DNA of 64,000 nt from Opacimonas sp014872805. GTDB lineage: Bacteria; Pseudomonadota; Gammaproteobacteria; Enterobacterales; Alteromonadaceae. A model generated the notes under the pieces. The model was not told where the DNA came from and searched no databases. It saw only the letters and a program-made list of their open reading frames with translations. Positions 53,278-62,446 of the stretch are shown piece after piece. Numbering within the stretch: position 1 is the first letter of the stretch; every line of letters starts with the position of its first letter. The DNA lies in NCBI GenBank assembly GCA_014872805.1, contig WKFN01000016.1, positions 1 through 64,000 of the forward strand. The letters are read 5' to 3'. Made by a program: the position numbers and the translations under genes.

Positions 53278-54533
53278 AACGTATTTTATTGGCTGCATTT
53301 GCCTGTGTGACAATGACGGCACATGGCGCACAATTTGCTATTGTAGGGGCCAAGGTGCATACCATGGCTGAACAAGGCACTTTGGAAGAAGCTACGATAT
53401 TAATCAAAGATGGTTATATCCAAGACGTCTTGAAAGGATCGCAAACTGTCCGTGGATACGAACCAATCAATGCCAAAGGTAAGGTCGTAACCCCCGGCTT
53501 AATCGGAGCGTATACCGCACTTGGTTTAAAAGAAGTTGGCTTGTCTGCAGGACAAGTTGACTCAACAGTGGATATGGATCACGCTGAGCATCTAACTAGT
53601 GTAGGCGCTGCATTGGATGTCTCTTATGCTATTAATCCCGATTCATCACTGATCCCGATTGCTCGCATTGAAGGTTTCACGGCGGCTGCGACCAATATTG
53701 AGCGCAGTGGTTTCTTGTTCAAAGGTCAAGGTGCCGTTATGCATTTAACGGATGACGATGCGTTGTTAAAGTCTCGTGCATTTGTTTCCGTCGATGTCAC
53801 TAATAGCGGGGCCGATACAGTAGGCGGAACGCGTGCAGTGATGTGGCCAACCCTTATTAATGCGCTCACTGAGGCATCGCAATACGGTGGGGAGGATTGG
53901 GACGGTATGCTGACTAAGCCGGATGTGGAAGCGTTATCGCATGTGGTAGCGGGTCATGTCCCTTTGTTGGTCGTGGCAGATCGCAAGGCCGATATTTTGC
54001 AAGTGATGGCATTAAAGCAACGCTTTGCCAAGCTCAATGTCGTTTTGGTCAATGGAGTAGAGGCATGGAGAGTAGCTGAACAGCTTGCTCAAGCAAATAT
54101 TCCTGTCATCATTAACCCAGAATATAATTTACCGGGTGGGTTTGACCGTATCGGTGCGACGCTAGCGAATGCTGGACGCCTTGCGCAAGCTGGCGTGGAT
54201 GTGGCCATTGGTATGGAAACTCATAATATCCGACTGGCAACGCAACACGCAGGTAATGCGGTCGCTAACGGTATGGGGTATGAAGATGCCTTAGCTGCGC
54301 TAACTTCAAATGTGGCAAAAATCTACGGCGTGGATAACCAAATGGGCATGATCAAAGCCGGTATGTCGGCAGATGTCGTAATTTGGTCAGGCGATCCGTT
54401 GGAAGTGACTGAAGCGGCAGAACAGGTCTTCATAAAAGGTCAAGCTATTGAAATGCGCTCACGTCAAACCGAATTGAGAGACCGGTATTTGGATTTAGAA
54501 CAGGTACGTCCCATGAGTTACGTACGTCCATAA
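53274..54533 (+). CDS. Amidohydrolase, secreted paralogue
   Basis: 419 residues with a signal peptide (about 1-19). Composite-domain segments are intact (EATILIKDGYIQDV; GKVVTPGLIG; MIKAGMSADVVIWSGDPLEV). The HxH after GLI is replaced (AYTALGL), however, and I see few metal-binding His, so it may be a non-catalytic partner. Tight coupling with the preceding amidohydrolase suggests a heterodimer. Terminator follows. Confidence 0.82.
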   Translation: MKRILLAAFACVTMTAHGAQFAIVGAKVHTMAEQGTLEEATILIKDGYIQDVLKGSQTVRGYEPINAKGKVVTPGLIGAYTALGLKEVGLSAGQVDSTVDMDHAEHLTSVGAALDVSYAINPDSSLIPIARIEGFTAAATNIERSGFLFKGQGAVMHLTDDDALLKSRAFVSVDVTNSGADTVGGTRAVMWPTLINALTEASQYGGEDWDGMLTKPDVEALSHVVAGHVPLLVVADRKADILQVMALKQRFAKLNVVLVNGVEAWRVAEQLAQANIPVIINPEYNLPGGFDRIGATLANAGRLAQAGVDVAIGMETHNIRLATQHAGNAVANGMGYEDALAALTSNVAKIYGVDNQMGMIKAGMSADVVIWSGDPLEVTEAAEQVFIKGQAIEMRSRQTELRDRYLDLEQVRPMSYVRP

Positions 54534-54555
54534 TCTAAAATTATTGAAGCTGAGG

Positions 54556-54584
54556 CCGATACTTCTTGTGTCGGCTTTTTTTTG
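54556..54584 (+). terminator. Intrinsic terminator of the amidohydrolase operon
   Basis: GCCGATAC and GTGTCGGC (one G-T pair) around TTCTT, followed by T8. Confidence 0.9.
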
Positions 54585-54643
54585 GCAGTGATATGTAGGT
54601 ACTGTCTTAAGAGCCCAGAATGAGAAACAAAGGAATGATTCTT

Positions 54644-55558
54644 ATGCTAAAGTTTATAAACACGCTTTGGATAGTCTGTTTTGTATTGAGCTTGGTAGCC
54701 CCTAAAGGAGGCATGGCTACACCTATTTCATTAACTTGTAATGCCTCGAATGTCGGCTTAACCTCGATAACGACCTTAACGTCTTCAGACAACCTATTAA
54801 TCAATCATTATGATGCTCAGAGCTGTGTTGGCTTTGCAAAAGCCAATGACCATCAAAAAGGTCTCAGTTCACCATTTCCCAATATTGGTGAGCTTAATGA
54901 CGGATTACTCAATGGTCAGACGGTAAGAATAAAAGGCAAAAACGTGCAATATTTTACGGGCAATGAGTTTATCACACCCGAACAGTTATTAGATTTAGAC
55001 AATGATGGTACAGCGACTGATCCAGGTTGGATCCATTTGGCAAACCTTAATGATGATCTGGAAGCAGAGTATAGTTCACTTGGTCCTGATAACGTGAATA
55101 TTGGTGATTTACTCAGTTTTGATATCAGTGGATGTCATACAAGTGACTGTACTTCAGGGATGTGGACATTGACGACCACAGAAAATATCATCGAAGTGGT
55201 GCAATCTGTTTTGGGCCGTGCCACATTTGATCATCTCGCTTTATCCATAAAAGCCTCAACCTCATTTGTTGTTTACGAATTGGACTTTACGAATATCTTT
55301 ACAACAGAAATCGCTAACAACGCTCAATCTGCATTGGATTTTTCCACTCCTTATATTCTCTCGGGCACGTTTAATACCAATGATCTCATCAATGGTGGAG
55401 GTAATGCAGCAGGTGTATCACATATGAATATTTGGGCAAGGGATCCCACTGCGCCAACGCCTCAACCCGTCAACTCACCTTCCGTTTGGTTTCTATTTTT
55501 GAGCACAATCATCTGGATGCTTTATCGGCGTTACTGTAATAATGAAAATAGTTTGTAA
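54644..55558 (+). CDS. Secreted protein with PEP-CTERM-like sorting tail
   Basis: 304 residues from ATG 54644, 9 bp after AAAGGA; two in-frame ATGs lie upstream (54620, 54635). N-terminal signal peptide, a polar beta-rich domain with Cys pairs (LTCNASN, QSCVGF, GCHTSDCTSG), then a tripartite tail: PVNSPS, a hydrophobic helix (VWFLFLSTIIWML) and basic YRRY. This is the layout of exosortase-processed PEP-CTERM proteins with a P-x-x-P-like variant of the motif. The tail is followed by about eight more residues. No exosortase gene is in the window. The 3' end overlaps the convergent transporter gene by 28 bp. Confidence 0.6.
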   Translation: MLKFINTLWIVCFVLSLVAPKGGMATPISLTCNASNVGLTSITTLTSSDNLLINHYDAQSCVGFAKANDHQKGLSSPFPNIGELNDGLLNGQTVRIKGKNVQYFTGNEFITPEQLLDLDNDGTATDPGWIHLANLNDDLEAEYSSLGPDNVNIGDLLSFDISGCHTSDCTSGMWTLTTTENIIEVVQSVLGRATFDHLALSIKASTSFVVYELDFTNIFTTEIANNAQSALDFSTPYILSGTFNTNDLINGGGNAAGVSHMNIWARDPTAPTPQPVNSPSVWFLFLSTIIWMLYRRYCNNENSL

Positions 55559-56721
55559 ACACTCAAACTCACAACTGTCAATAATACTATTACTGCCATA
55601 AGGTTAATAGTGGCTGTATTTCGGTATGATCCCTTGACCTGTGTGCGATTGAGCAACCCTAGCAACAAGATGAGAGAAAATGGCAGAAGAAGAGCATTTG
55701 CAGCTTGTGCAGTAACGATAATAACAATAGGTTGAGTACCGGATAATGCGATGCTTATCCCAATCACCACAACGATAGTGGCGATCATTCTGAATACATA
55801 TGATGAGGCAATTGACGTGCCTGGTTGAAAAAATAACCCACAAACGGCGTAGGCGGTTGCTAGTGGCGCAGTGATTGCGCTGGTTAAGCCTGCTGCAAAG
55901 ATCCCAATGCCAAAGAACCATTGTGCCCAGTCGCCTAATATAGGTGACAATTGCGAGGCAATATTTCCTCGATCAACTGAGGTCTGGGTAAGAAAAAAAG
56001 CGTTGGCTGCACAAGACATAATTGCTAATGTGATGAGCCCACCCAACGAGATAGAGGATATGAGCTGCTTTCGATCAAGGCTGATAGCTTGGTCTGACTG
56101 TCGGACTTGAGCACTTAAACTGCTGTGTAAAAAGATATTATAAGGCACAATGGTTGTACCAATAATGGCTAACAACAGTGTACTATTATCAAACAGTCCA
56201 ATGCCCATGATGCCACGTTTTAGTTGTTCAATATCCACACCTGCAGTTATGGCTGCCAAAAGAAATACCAGGCTCATGATCGCGACCAGTATGACTAAAA
56301 CATTGGTGAGTAGATTGGGACGGTTTAACCAGATCAAGCATAGCGCAAGGGCGCCTAATACACTTACCCAAACACCCTGAGAGCCAGCAAAAACACTTCT
56401 CATACCTAATGCGGCGCCACTTAAATTACCCCCTTCATACGCTGCATTGCCTATGCCTAATGCCACTACCACTAATACGAATACAGAATATTTCAGAGCA
56501 GGGTGCTTATAAATAGTGATGAGATTTTCGGACATGCCTCGACCCGTTGCTAAACCTAATCGAGATGCCATATCTTGAATGATGATGGTGGCTAAGATTG
56601 AAAATAATAACGCCCACAACAAACCATAGCCCAACTCGGCCCCTGCAAGCGTTGCGGTGGTCACTGTCCCAGGGCCGATAAACGCAGCGGTGATAATCAG
56701 AGATGTTTTAGCGTGTTGCAT
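55531..56721 (-). CDS. Nramp-family transporter with altered metal-binding motifs
   Basis: 396 residues, about 11 membrane helices, in the LeuT-fold Nramp family. The start ATG 56721 has AAGG 12 bp upstream. Helix 1, which in MntH reads DPGN with metal-coordinating Asp and Asn, is GPGT (residues 16-19 from this start). Helix 6, usually GAxxMPH, is GTTIVPYN, so the metal-binding Met and the conserved His are Val and Tyr. Substrate may therefore differ from Mn/Fe. Similar GPGT proteins exist in bacteria and are annotated only as divalent metal transporters. Confidence 0.85.
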   Translation of the reverse strand: MQHAKTSLIITAAFIGPGTVTTATLAGAELGYGLLWALLFSILATIIIQDMASRLGLATGRGMSENLITIYKHPALKYSVFVLVVVALGIGNAAYEGGNLSGAALGMRSVFAGSQGVWVSVLGALALCLIWLNRPNLLTNVLVILVAIMSLVFLLAAITAGVDIEQLKRGIMGIGLFDNSTLLLAIIGTTIVPYNIFLHSSLSAQVRQSDQAISLDRKQLISSISLGGLITLAIMSCAANAFFLTQTSVDRGNIASQLSPILGDWAQWFFGIGIFAAGLTSAITAPLATAYAVCGLFFQPGTSIASSYVFRMIATIVVVIGISIALSGTQPIVIIVTAQAANALLLPFSLILLLGLLNRTQVKGSYRNTATINLMAVIVLLTVVSLSVYKLFSLLQ

Positions 56722-56736
56722 ATTCAAAAAGCCTTA

Positions 56737-57429
56737 TTATTGCGAAACATCCATAGGTTGAATCAGTGGAACAAATTCTTGATACATAAACTCAGCAATT
56801 TGTTGTTGGCCTTTGGCATTGGGGTGGATCCCATCCCGCATCATCAACTCACTATTCAAAGCAATACCTTCCAAAAAAAACGGCACCAATGCAATATTAT
56901 GCTCACTGGCAACTTTGGCAAAGCTTTCAGTAAACATGCTGTTGTAGCGACGTCCATAGTTTGTGGGTATTTGAATCGATTGGAGAATGACGCTTGCGTC
57001 ATAATCTAGACTAGTTGTGATAAGAGTACTTAGGTTGTCGCGTAACTTCTTGATAGGATGGCCTTGTAATCCATCATTTCCACCCAGTTCTATATACACG
57101 ATATCCGGCATATGTTGGGTGAGCAAGCGAGGTAAGCGGGCCACACCACCGTCTGTGGTTTCCCCACTGATAGCCGCATTAATAAGATTGATGTGAACGC
57201 CGTTTTCGTGCAACATATTTTGTAACAGATTTACCCATCCCTGGTCTTGCTCTAAGTTATAGGCTGCACTTAAGCTATCGCCTAACACTAAGACGTCAAT
57301 CGCATCTTGAGGTTGATCTTCTGCATGGCTGATTGGCGTATTAAAAACTGCTAAATTGACAAAAATGGCAAGGATAATGAAGTCTTTGCAAAAAATATAA
57401 AACACGGTAATTAACACTCCATGATACAA
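56737..57429 (-). CDS. tesA: Acyl-CoA thioesterase I / arylesterase, GDSL type
   Basis: 230 residues. SGNH hydrolase: VLVLGDSLSAAYNL (block I, Ser), INAAISGETTDGG (II), IELGGNDGLQG (III), and DGIHPNAKGQ (V, Asp-His). Secreted through an N-terminal hydrophobic signal. Releases fatty acids from acyl-CoA or lysophospholipids in the periplasm. The first ATG (57429) overlaps the divergent ybbA start by 9 bp; GTG 57405, with GGAG 11 bp upstream, is a credible alternative. The tesA<->ybbA-ybbP arrangement is conserved in gammaproteobacteria. Confidence 0.92.
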   Translation of the reverse strand: MYHGVLITVFYIFCKDFIILAIFVNLAVFNTPISHAEDQPQDAIDVLVLGDSLSAAYNLEQDQGWVNLLQNMLHENGVHINLINAAISGETTDGGVARLPRLLTQHMPDIVYIELGGNDGLQGHPIKKLRDNLSTLITTSLDYDASVILQSIQIPTNYGRRYNSMFTESFAKVASEHNIALVPFFLEGIALNSELMMRDGIHPNAKGQQQIAEFMYQEFVPLIQPMDVSQ

Positions 57430-58113
57430 GTTACAAACATAACCAAAACAGTTACTACGGATAACGGCTCATTGCAGATTTTACAACCCATTAGCTTTAC
57501 AGTGACTGAAGGACAAAGTGTTGCCATTGTGGGGGCTTCTGGCTCAGGAAAATCTACGTTACTTGGTTTGTTAGCTGGTCTTGATACTGTAACAGAAGGG
57601 TCTATAAAACTCGATGGGGCATCGTTAGAAACCATGGATGAGGAAGCTCGAGCGCAAATTCGTGGCCAGAAAGTTGGGTTTATATTTCAAGCTTTTATGT
57701 TGGTACCCTCTTTGACGGCCCTTGAAAACGTAATGTTACCTGCCGAAATTAATAGCTCAAATAACCCCAAAGCCCTTGCAATCGATGCATTAGAGAAGGT
57801 GGGTTTATCTCATCGTGCTTCGCATTACCCCAATCAACTATCAGGTGGAGAGCAACAACGTGTTGCGATTGCAAGAGCGTTTATCACACAACCCAAAATA
57901 CTGTTTGCAGATGAACCGACGGGTAATTTGGATGCAGATAATTCACTCAAAGTCGAGCAGTTGTTATTTGATCTCAATCAGCAAGCTGGTACGACCCTTG
58001 TGCTGGTCACACACGATAACGAATTAGCTCAGCGTTGTGAGCGACAGCTCATTATGTCTGCCGGACAGCTGAGCGAAGCATCTGCGCAACCTATGACTGA
58101 ACGAGCGAGCTAG
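57421..58113 (+). CDS. ybbA: ABC transporter ATPase, YbbA type
   Basis: 230 residues. Walker A VGASGSGKST (37-46), signature LSGGEQQRVAIARA, Walker B ILFADEPTGNLD. Belongs to the LolD/MacB-like group and pairs with the FtsX-type permease encoded 11 bp downstream. Together with tesA, it is thought to handle a lipid or hydrophobic product. Confidence 0.94.
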   Translation: MIQVTNITKTVTTDNGSLQILQPISFTVTEGQSVAIVGASGSGKSTLLGLLAGLDTVTEGSIKLDGASLETMDEEARAQIRGQKVGFIFQAFMLVPSLTALENVMLPAEINSSNNPKALAIDALEKVGLSHRASHYPNQLSGGEQQRVAIARAFITQPKILFADEPTGNLDADNSLKVEQLLFDLNQQAGTTLVLVTHDNELAQRCERQLIMSAGQLSEASAQPMTERAS

Positions 58114-58124
58114 GGGCATCATTT

Positions 58125-60653
58125 ATGGGATTTTCATTAGCATGGCGCTTGTTCAAACACGAGGCACGCCGGGGTGAACTCAGTATTATATTATCTGCGA
58201 TTATCTTATCCGTGGCTGCGGTGTTGTCTCTTTCGCTATTCTCCGAGCGTTTACAAGGGGCACTCAATGAGCGCAGCGCCGAATTCATTGCTGCCGATAG
58301 ACAGCTTTCATCGCGCAAACCGGTTGAGTTAGCATGGCTTGAACAGGCGAAGGCACAAGGTTTAGGGGTGGCTGAACAAGTTTCTACGCGTTCCATGATC
58401 TTTGCTAACGAGCAGCTTCAACTGGTCGACTTAAGAGCAGTCAATCAAGCATACCCGCTCAAGGGCAGTATTAAGCTATCACCACAGCCATTTGCCTTAG
58501 GTGAACCCACTAACCAAGTTCCTCAGGAAAACGAAGCATGGTTAGATTCTCGACTGTTCCAAGTGCTTGACCTTGAGATAGGCGACGAAGTGGAAATTGG
58601 TGATGCCGTGTTTACCGCATCTAAGGTATTGAGTGAAATCCCGGATGCAGGCTTTAGCGTGTTCAATACCGATCCCATGGTGTTGATTAATTTGGACGCT
58701 TTAGCCAAAACCAATGTGACAGGTCCAGGCTCTCGCGTCAATTACAAAGCTTACTTTACTGGCACTGATGATGAGCTTGAAATATTTTATGATAACGTTA
58801 AAGGTGAGTTTCAACGTGAATATCATCGCTGGTTATCTGTAGATGATGATGAATCACCGATAGGTGAGTCTGTCGCAAGAGCTGAGCAGTTCTTCTTGCT
58901 TGCCTCATTATTAGCGATTGTTTTGGCATGCGTCGCTATTGGCGTTGCTGCACAGCGCTATGCTCAGCGGCATTTTGATCCAGTCGCCATCATGAAAACC
59001 TTGGGTGCCTCAACTGGCACCATTCGTAAGGTGTATTTGTATCAAATCATCTTTATCGCATTATTAGGTATAGTGTTGGGCACTGTCATTGGTTTTGTTG
59101 TGCAACAGGTTGTGGTCAGTGCCCTTGCCGGCACGGTCGATGTGTCGTTGCAGGTGTGGTATTGGCGTCCGTTATTTATTGCGATTTTTACAGGCAGTAT
59201 TTGTGCCTTGTTGTTCTGCTTATATCCATTGCTGGGCTTATTTGCGATCCCGCCGTTGCGGGTATTGCGCCGTGATATGGTCTCTACACTCAAAAGTCGA
59301 GGCGGGCAATATGCAACATCAGGATTGGCGATCTTTGGGTTGATGTATGCCTATTCACAGAACTTCAAGGTCAGCGCCATCATGTTTATTTCAGGCCTTA
59401 TCCTAGTGGCTTTATTGTTAGGCGCAACGTATGGCTTAATAGCCCTTGGACGAGTATTGGGACAAGGAAGAATGTCAGCGACTCAGCTTGCTTGGGCAAG
59501 GATAAAACGCCGAGCATTAGACAATTCTGTGCAATTGATCAGTTTTGCGCTCACCCTTATGCTACTGCTGGTTGTACTGGTTATGCGTAACGATATTGTG
59601 AAGCAATGGCAAGATCAATTACCCGAAGGCACAGCCAATTATTTCATAATCAATGTCACCGATGCCCAAAAAGATGATTTGGCACAGCACTTTGCGCAAA
59701 ACGCTGTGTTATCCGATGATTTATACCCAGTGACCCGAGGACGCTTTGCTAAAATAAATGATGTCGTATTGCGCTCAGAAGTCACTAAAGAAGATGAAGA
59801 TAGCACGAATGAACGACGTGCAGGAATGGGGCGAGAAGCTAACCTGACTTGGGGAACGGAATTACAACAAGCCAACGAAATAGTAGCCGGTGAGTGGCAT
59901 GATGTCTGGTCATATGAAAACAGTGAATTAGGTGACGGGATTTACCCAGTTTCTGTTGAAGTGGAAGCGGCTAAACGCATGCGCATTGGCATGGGCGATG
60001 TCTTGAGTTTCAACATCGGTTCAGAAATCGTCGATGTGCAGGTCACATCACTGCGTAAAGTGAACTGGCAAACGATGCAGCCTAACTTTTTCTTTGTCTT
60101 GCATCCCGATGCTATGGCGCGATTTACACCTACTTATATAACCTCGTTCTTCTTACCCGAAGAGCGCAAGCCAGAGCTAGCTCAACTATTGCGCCCATTC
60201 CCAAATGTGACCTTGTTTGATGTAGATGCGCGTATTAATCAAATCCGCAGCATCATTGACCAAGTTTCAGCAGCGGTTGAGTTTATTCTGGTCTTAGTAT
60301 TGGTCGCTGGCGCATTGGTGTTAATTGCTCAAGTGCAAGCGTCTATGGATGAGCGTCAACGTGAATTAGCAATTTTGCGGACTTTGGGTGCGCAAGGTGG
60401 GTTAATTCGCCGCTCGGTTATTTATGAATTCTTGATAATTGGCTCGGTGGCTGGCTTTATGGCTGCACTGGCCAACGAAGTGAGCCTCTATCTGTTGCAA
60501 TCACAAGTGTTCCAGATGACGACGTCGATTCATTTTGAATACTGGATTGTCGCGCCGTTGACTGGCGCGATTGTAGTTGGGGTATTGGGTGCTGTGAGTT
60601 GTCGAGCATTATTGCAGCTCAATACGAGCACATTGTTAAGAAAGGTATTGTAG
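58125..60653 (+). CDS. ybbP: ABC transporter permease, FtsX family (YbbP)
   Basis: 842 residues with ten or so membrane helices in two FtsX-type blocks. The N-terminal helix (SIILSAIILSVAAVLSLSLF), a large periplasmic domain, helices at about 260-430, a second periplasmic domain with PEGTANYFIINVTDAQ, and C-terminal helices including LILVLVLVAGALVLIAQVQA and the coupling region DERQRELAILRTLGAQ. Paired with YbbA. Confidence 0.92.
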   Translation: MGFSLAWRLFKHEARRGELSIILSAIILSVAAVLSLSLFSERLQGALNERSAEFIAADRQLSSRKPVELAWLEQAKAQGLGVAEQVSTRSMIFANEQLQLVDLRAVNQAYPLKGSIKLSPQPFALGEPTNQVPQENEAWLDSRLFQVLDLEIGDEVEIGDAVFTASKVLSEIPDAGFSVFNTDPMVLINLDALAKTNVTGPGSRVNYKAYFTGTDDELEIFYDNVKGEFQREYHRWLSVDDDESPIGESVARAEQFFLLASLLAIVLACVAIGVAAQRYAQRHFDPVAIMKTLGASTGTIRKVYLYQIIFIALLGIVLGTVIGFVVQQVVVSALAGTVDVSLQVWYWRPLFIAIFTGSICALLFCLYPLLGLFAIPPLRVLRRDMVSTLKSRGGQYATSGLAIFGLMYAYSQNFKVSAIMFISGLILVALLLGATYGLIALGRVLGQGRMSATQLAWARIKRRALDNSVQLISFALTLMLLLVVLVMRNDIVKQWQDQLPEGTANYFIINVTDAQKDDLAQHFAQNAVLSDDLYPVTRGRFAKINDVVLRSEVTKEDEDSTNERRAGMGREANLTWGTELQQANEIVAGEWHDVWSYENSELGDGIYPVSVEVEAAKRMRIGMGDVLSFNIGSEIVDVQVTSLRKVNWQTMQPNFFFVLHPDAMARFTPTYITSFFLPEERKPELAQLLRPFPNVTLFDVDARINQIRSIIDQVSAAVEFILVLVLVAGALVLIAQVQASMDERQRELAILRTLGAQGGLIRRSVIYEFLIIGSVAGFMAALANEVSLYLLQSQVFQMTTSIHFEYWIVAPLTGAIVVGVLGAVSCRALLQLNTSTLLRKVL

Positions 60654-60654
60654 T

Positions 60655-61077
60655 ATGCAGCAGCTCATACTCATTATGATCGGTATCGCTTTTGGTATCG
60701 CACTGTATCGTTATGCCTGTATCAAGAGGTGGGATTTACTGCACATCACCATTTTTCTGCCTGCGATTTACGTGGGTTTTGCGTTATTTTCATCAACGCC
60801 CACGCAAAGCGTGATTGAAGAAATGTTTTTTGGTATGCCCATTTTTATGTTGGTGGGGATCAGTCACATGCAAGAGTGGGCGACTGAGCGCAAAGAAAAA
60901 GTTGCTGTTGCGGTCTGGCTATATCACGGTTTCTACGATTATGTGCATCATTGGCTGGTGGTCAATGATGGCGTCAGTTGGTTTTATCCTGATTGGTGCC
61001 TGGGGATTGATTTGGCGGTAGCAGTCTGTTTGGCTTGGTCGATTTATCAAGCCAAACAGACAAAGAAAATATTATAA
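60655..61077 (+). CDS. Hypothetical four-helix membrane protein
   Basis: 140 residues, starting 2 bp after ybbP. Four predicted membrane helices (about 2-20, 28-45, 55-72, 115-133). Conserved-looking polar residues EEMFFGMP, HMQEWATERK and YHGFYDYVHH could form a site within the membrane. No family recognised. Likely cotranscribed with ybbAP. Its end overlaps the convergent epimerase by 6 bp. Confidence 0.7.
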   Translation: MQQLILIMIGIAFGIALYRYACIKRWDLLHITIFLPAIYVGFALFSSTPTQSVIEEMFFGMPIFMLVGISHMQEWATERKEKVAVAVWLYHGFYDYVHHWLVVNDGVSWFYPDWCLGIDLAVAVCLAWSIYQAKQTKKIL

Positions 61078-61977
61078 CTCTAGCGCATCTAAGGCTTCTT
61101 GTACCGTGCCATAGCGAAATTCAAATCCGGCATCAAGCAAGCGTTGAGGGATGACAAATTGCCCCGTAGTGAGCAAATCTGCACCTTCGCCTAATAACAG
61201 CTTCATCGAAATCTGTGGCACTTTAAACAGGCAAGGGCGGTTCAAGCGCTTGGCTAAAGCTTTTGAAAATACCGCATTTGATACAGGGTTTGGGGCGGTA
61301 AAGTTGAAAGCGCCGTATGCGTCTTTCTGATTGAGCAAAAACGCCAATCCTGCAACCATGTCGTCGATGTGGATCCAAGAAAATCCTTGTGTGCCTGGCG
61401 AAACAGGGCCACCTAAGCCAAATTTAAATGGCATGAGCATTTTGCCTAATGCGCCACCTTCCGCACTTAATGCAACCCCGGTGCGCGCAGTACATAGGCG
61501 CACGGATTCAGGCGCCGATTGCGCAATGGATTCCCATTGAGCGCATAACTCATGGCTGAATTCGTGATGGATATCCGCAAAATCTTCTGCCACCGGTTTA
61601 TCATCTTGTCGCCCGTAATAGCCAATAGCAGAGCCACTGATAAAAACAGAAGGCTTCGTTGTCGCTGAGTGCATCCAATCGACTAGCGCTTGGGTGGTAT
61701 GCCAACGGCTGTCACAAATCAAATGCTTTTGTTTATCGCTCCAACGTTTGTCCGCAATGGGTTCACCTGCGAGATTAATGACCGCATCCACTCTTACATC
61801 TTCATTCAGTTCAGCCAACGTGACGCACGCAACCTTGCCTGTTGATACAGCTTCTGGAAACGTCTGCAATACTTTATTTGGATTGCGACTCACGATGAGG
61901 AACTCGTGTTCGTTAAGATGAGCGTGCACAAATGCTTGTCCAATTAAACCTGTGCCACCCGTTATCAAAATACGCAT
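61072..61977 (-). CDS. TIGR01777 family SDR oxidoreductase (YfcH-like)
   Basis: 301 residues. Rossmann motif MRILITGGTGLIGQAFV, INLAGEPIADKRWSDKQK is the family hallmark, then FISGSAIGYYGRQ (active-site Ser/Tyr), and the C-terminal DUF1731 part including APNPVSNAVFSKALAKRLNR. NADP-binding; natural substrate unknown. It lies 30 bp downstream of folX on the minus strand. Confidence 0.92.
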   Translation of the reverse strand: MRILITGGTGLIGQAFVHAHLNEHEFLIVSRNPNKVLQTFPEAVSTGKVACVTLAELNEDVRVDAVINLAGEPIADKRWSDKQKHLICDSRWHTTQALVDWMHSATTKPSVFISGSAIGYYGRQDDKPVAEDFADIHHEFSHELCAQWESIAQSAPESVRLCTARTGVALSAEGGALGKMLMPFKFGLGGPVSPGTQGFSWIHIDDMVAGLAFLLNQKDAYGAFNFTAPNPVSNAVFSKALAKRLNRPCLFKVPQISMKLLLGEGADLLTTGQFVIPQRLLDAGFEFRYGTVQEALDALEL

Positions 61978-62007
61978 AGTGCTACCTTTAATCTGCCAAT
62001 GTAAAAA

Positions 62008-62376
62008 TTAGACGTCCTTTGAGCAAGCAATACTCAGGGAGACTGAATCGGCAAAACGTAACGCGTGAGGCTTATCCACCTCAACTTCCGCCCATTTGAC
62101 CCAAGGGTGATCGGCACACAATGCAAGTATGTCGTGGGTCAGCTTTTCGAGTAACAAAAAGCGATTGTTTTCAACGAGTTTAATGACTGCTTTCGTGATC
62201 ACTTTGTAATTGATAGCAAGGTCAACATTGTCGTTTTCAGCAGCCTTTATAGCGTCGTATTTAATGACAGCGTTGATGACAACATCCTGTTTCTTTTGCA
62301 TTTCTTCTTCGTTAAAGCCGATAAAGGTACGCAAGCGTAGATTTTTTATGCGGATCGTAGCATCATCTAATTTCAT
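62008..62376 (-). CDS. folX: Dihydroneopterin triphosphate 2'-epimerase
   Basis: 122 residues of the tunnelling-fold FolB/FolX family. IRIKNLRLRTFIGFNEEEMQ at the start with the catalytic Lys at KDVV region, DLAINYKVITKAV, FLLLEKLTHDIL, and VEVDKPHALRFADSVSLSI. The RLRTFIGFNEEE block fits FolX rather than FolB (dihydroneopterin aldolase). It forms an operon with the YfcH-like gene, as in other gammaproteobacteria. Confidence 0.88.
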   Translation of the reverse strand: MKLDDATIRIKNLRLRTFIGFNEEEMQKKQDVVINAVIKYDAIKAAENDNVDLAINYKVITKAVIKLVENNRFLLLEKLTHDILALCADHPWVKWAEVEVDKPHALRFADSVSLSIACSKDV

Positions 62377-62446
62377 TACGGTAAGTTCCTGTTATTATGT
62401 GTACAAAGTGCTTTATCAAACACTCACGTTTGCTTGCTAGGGATCT

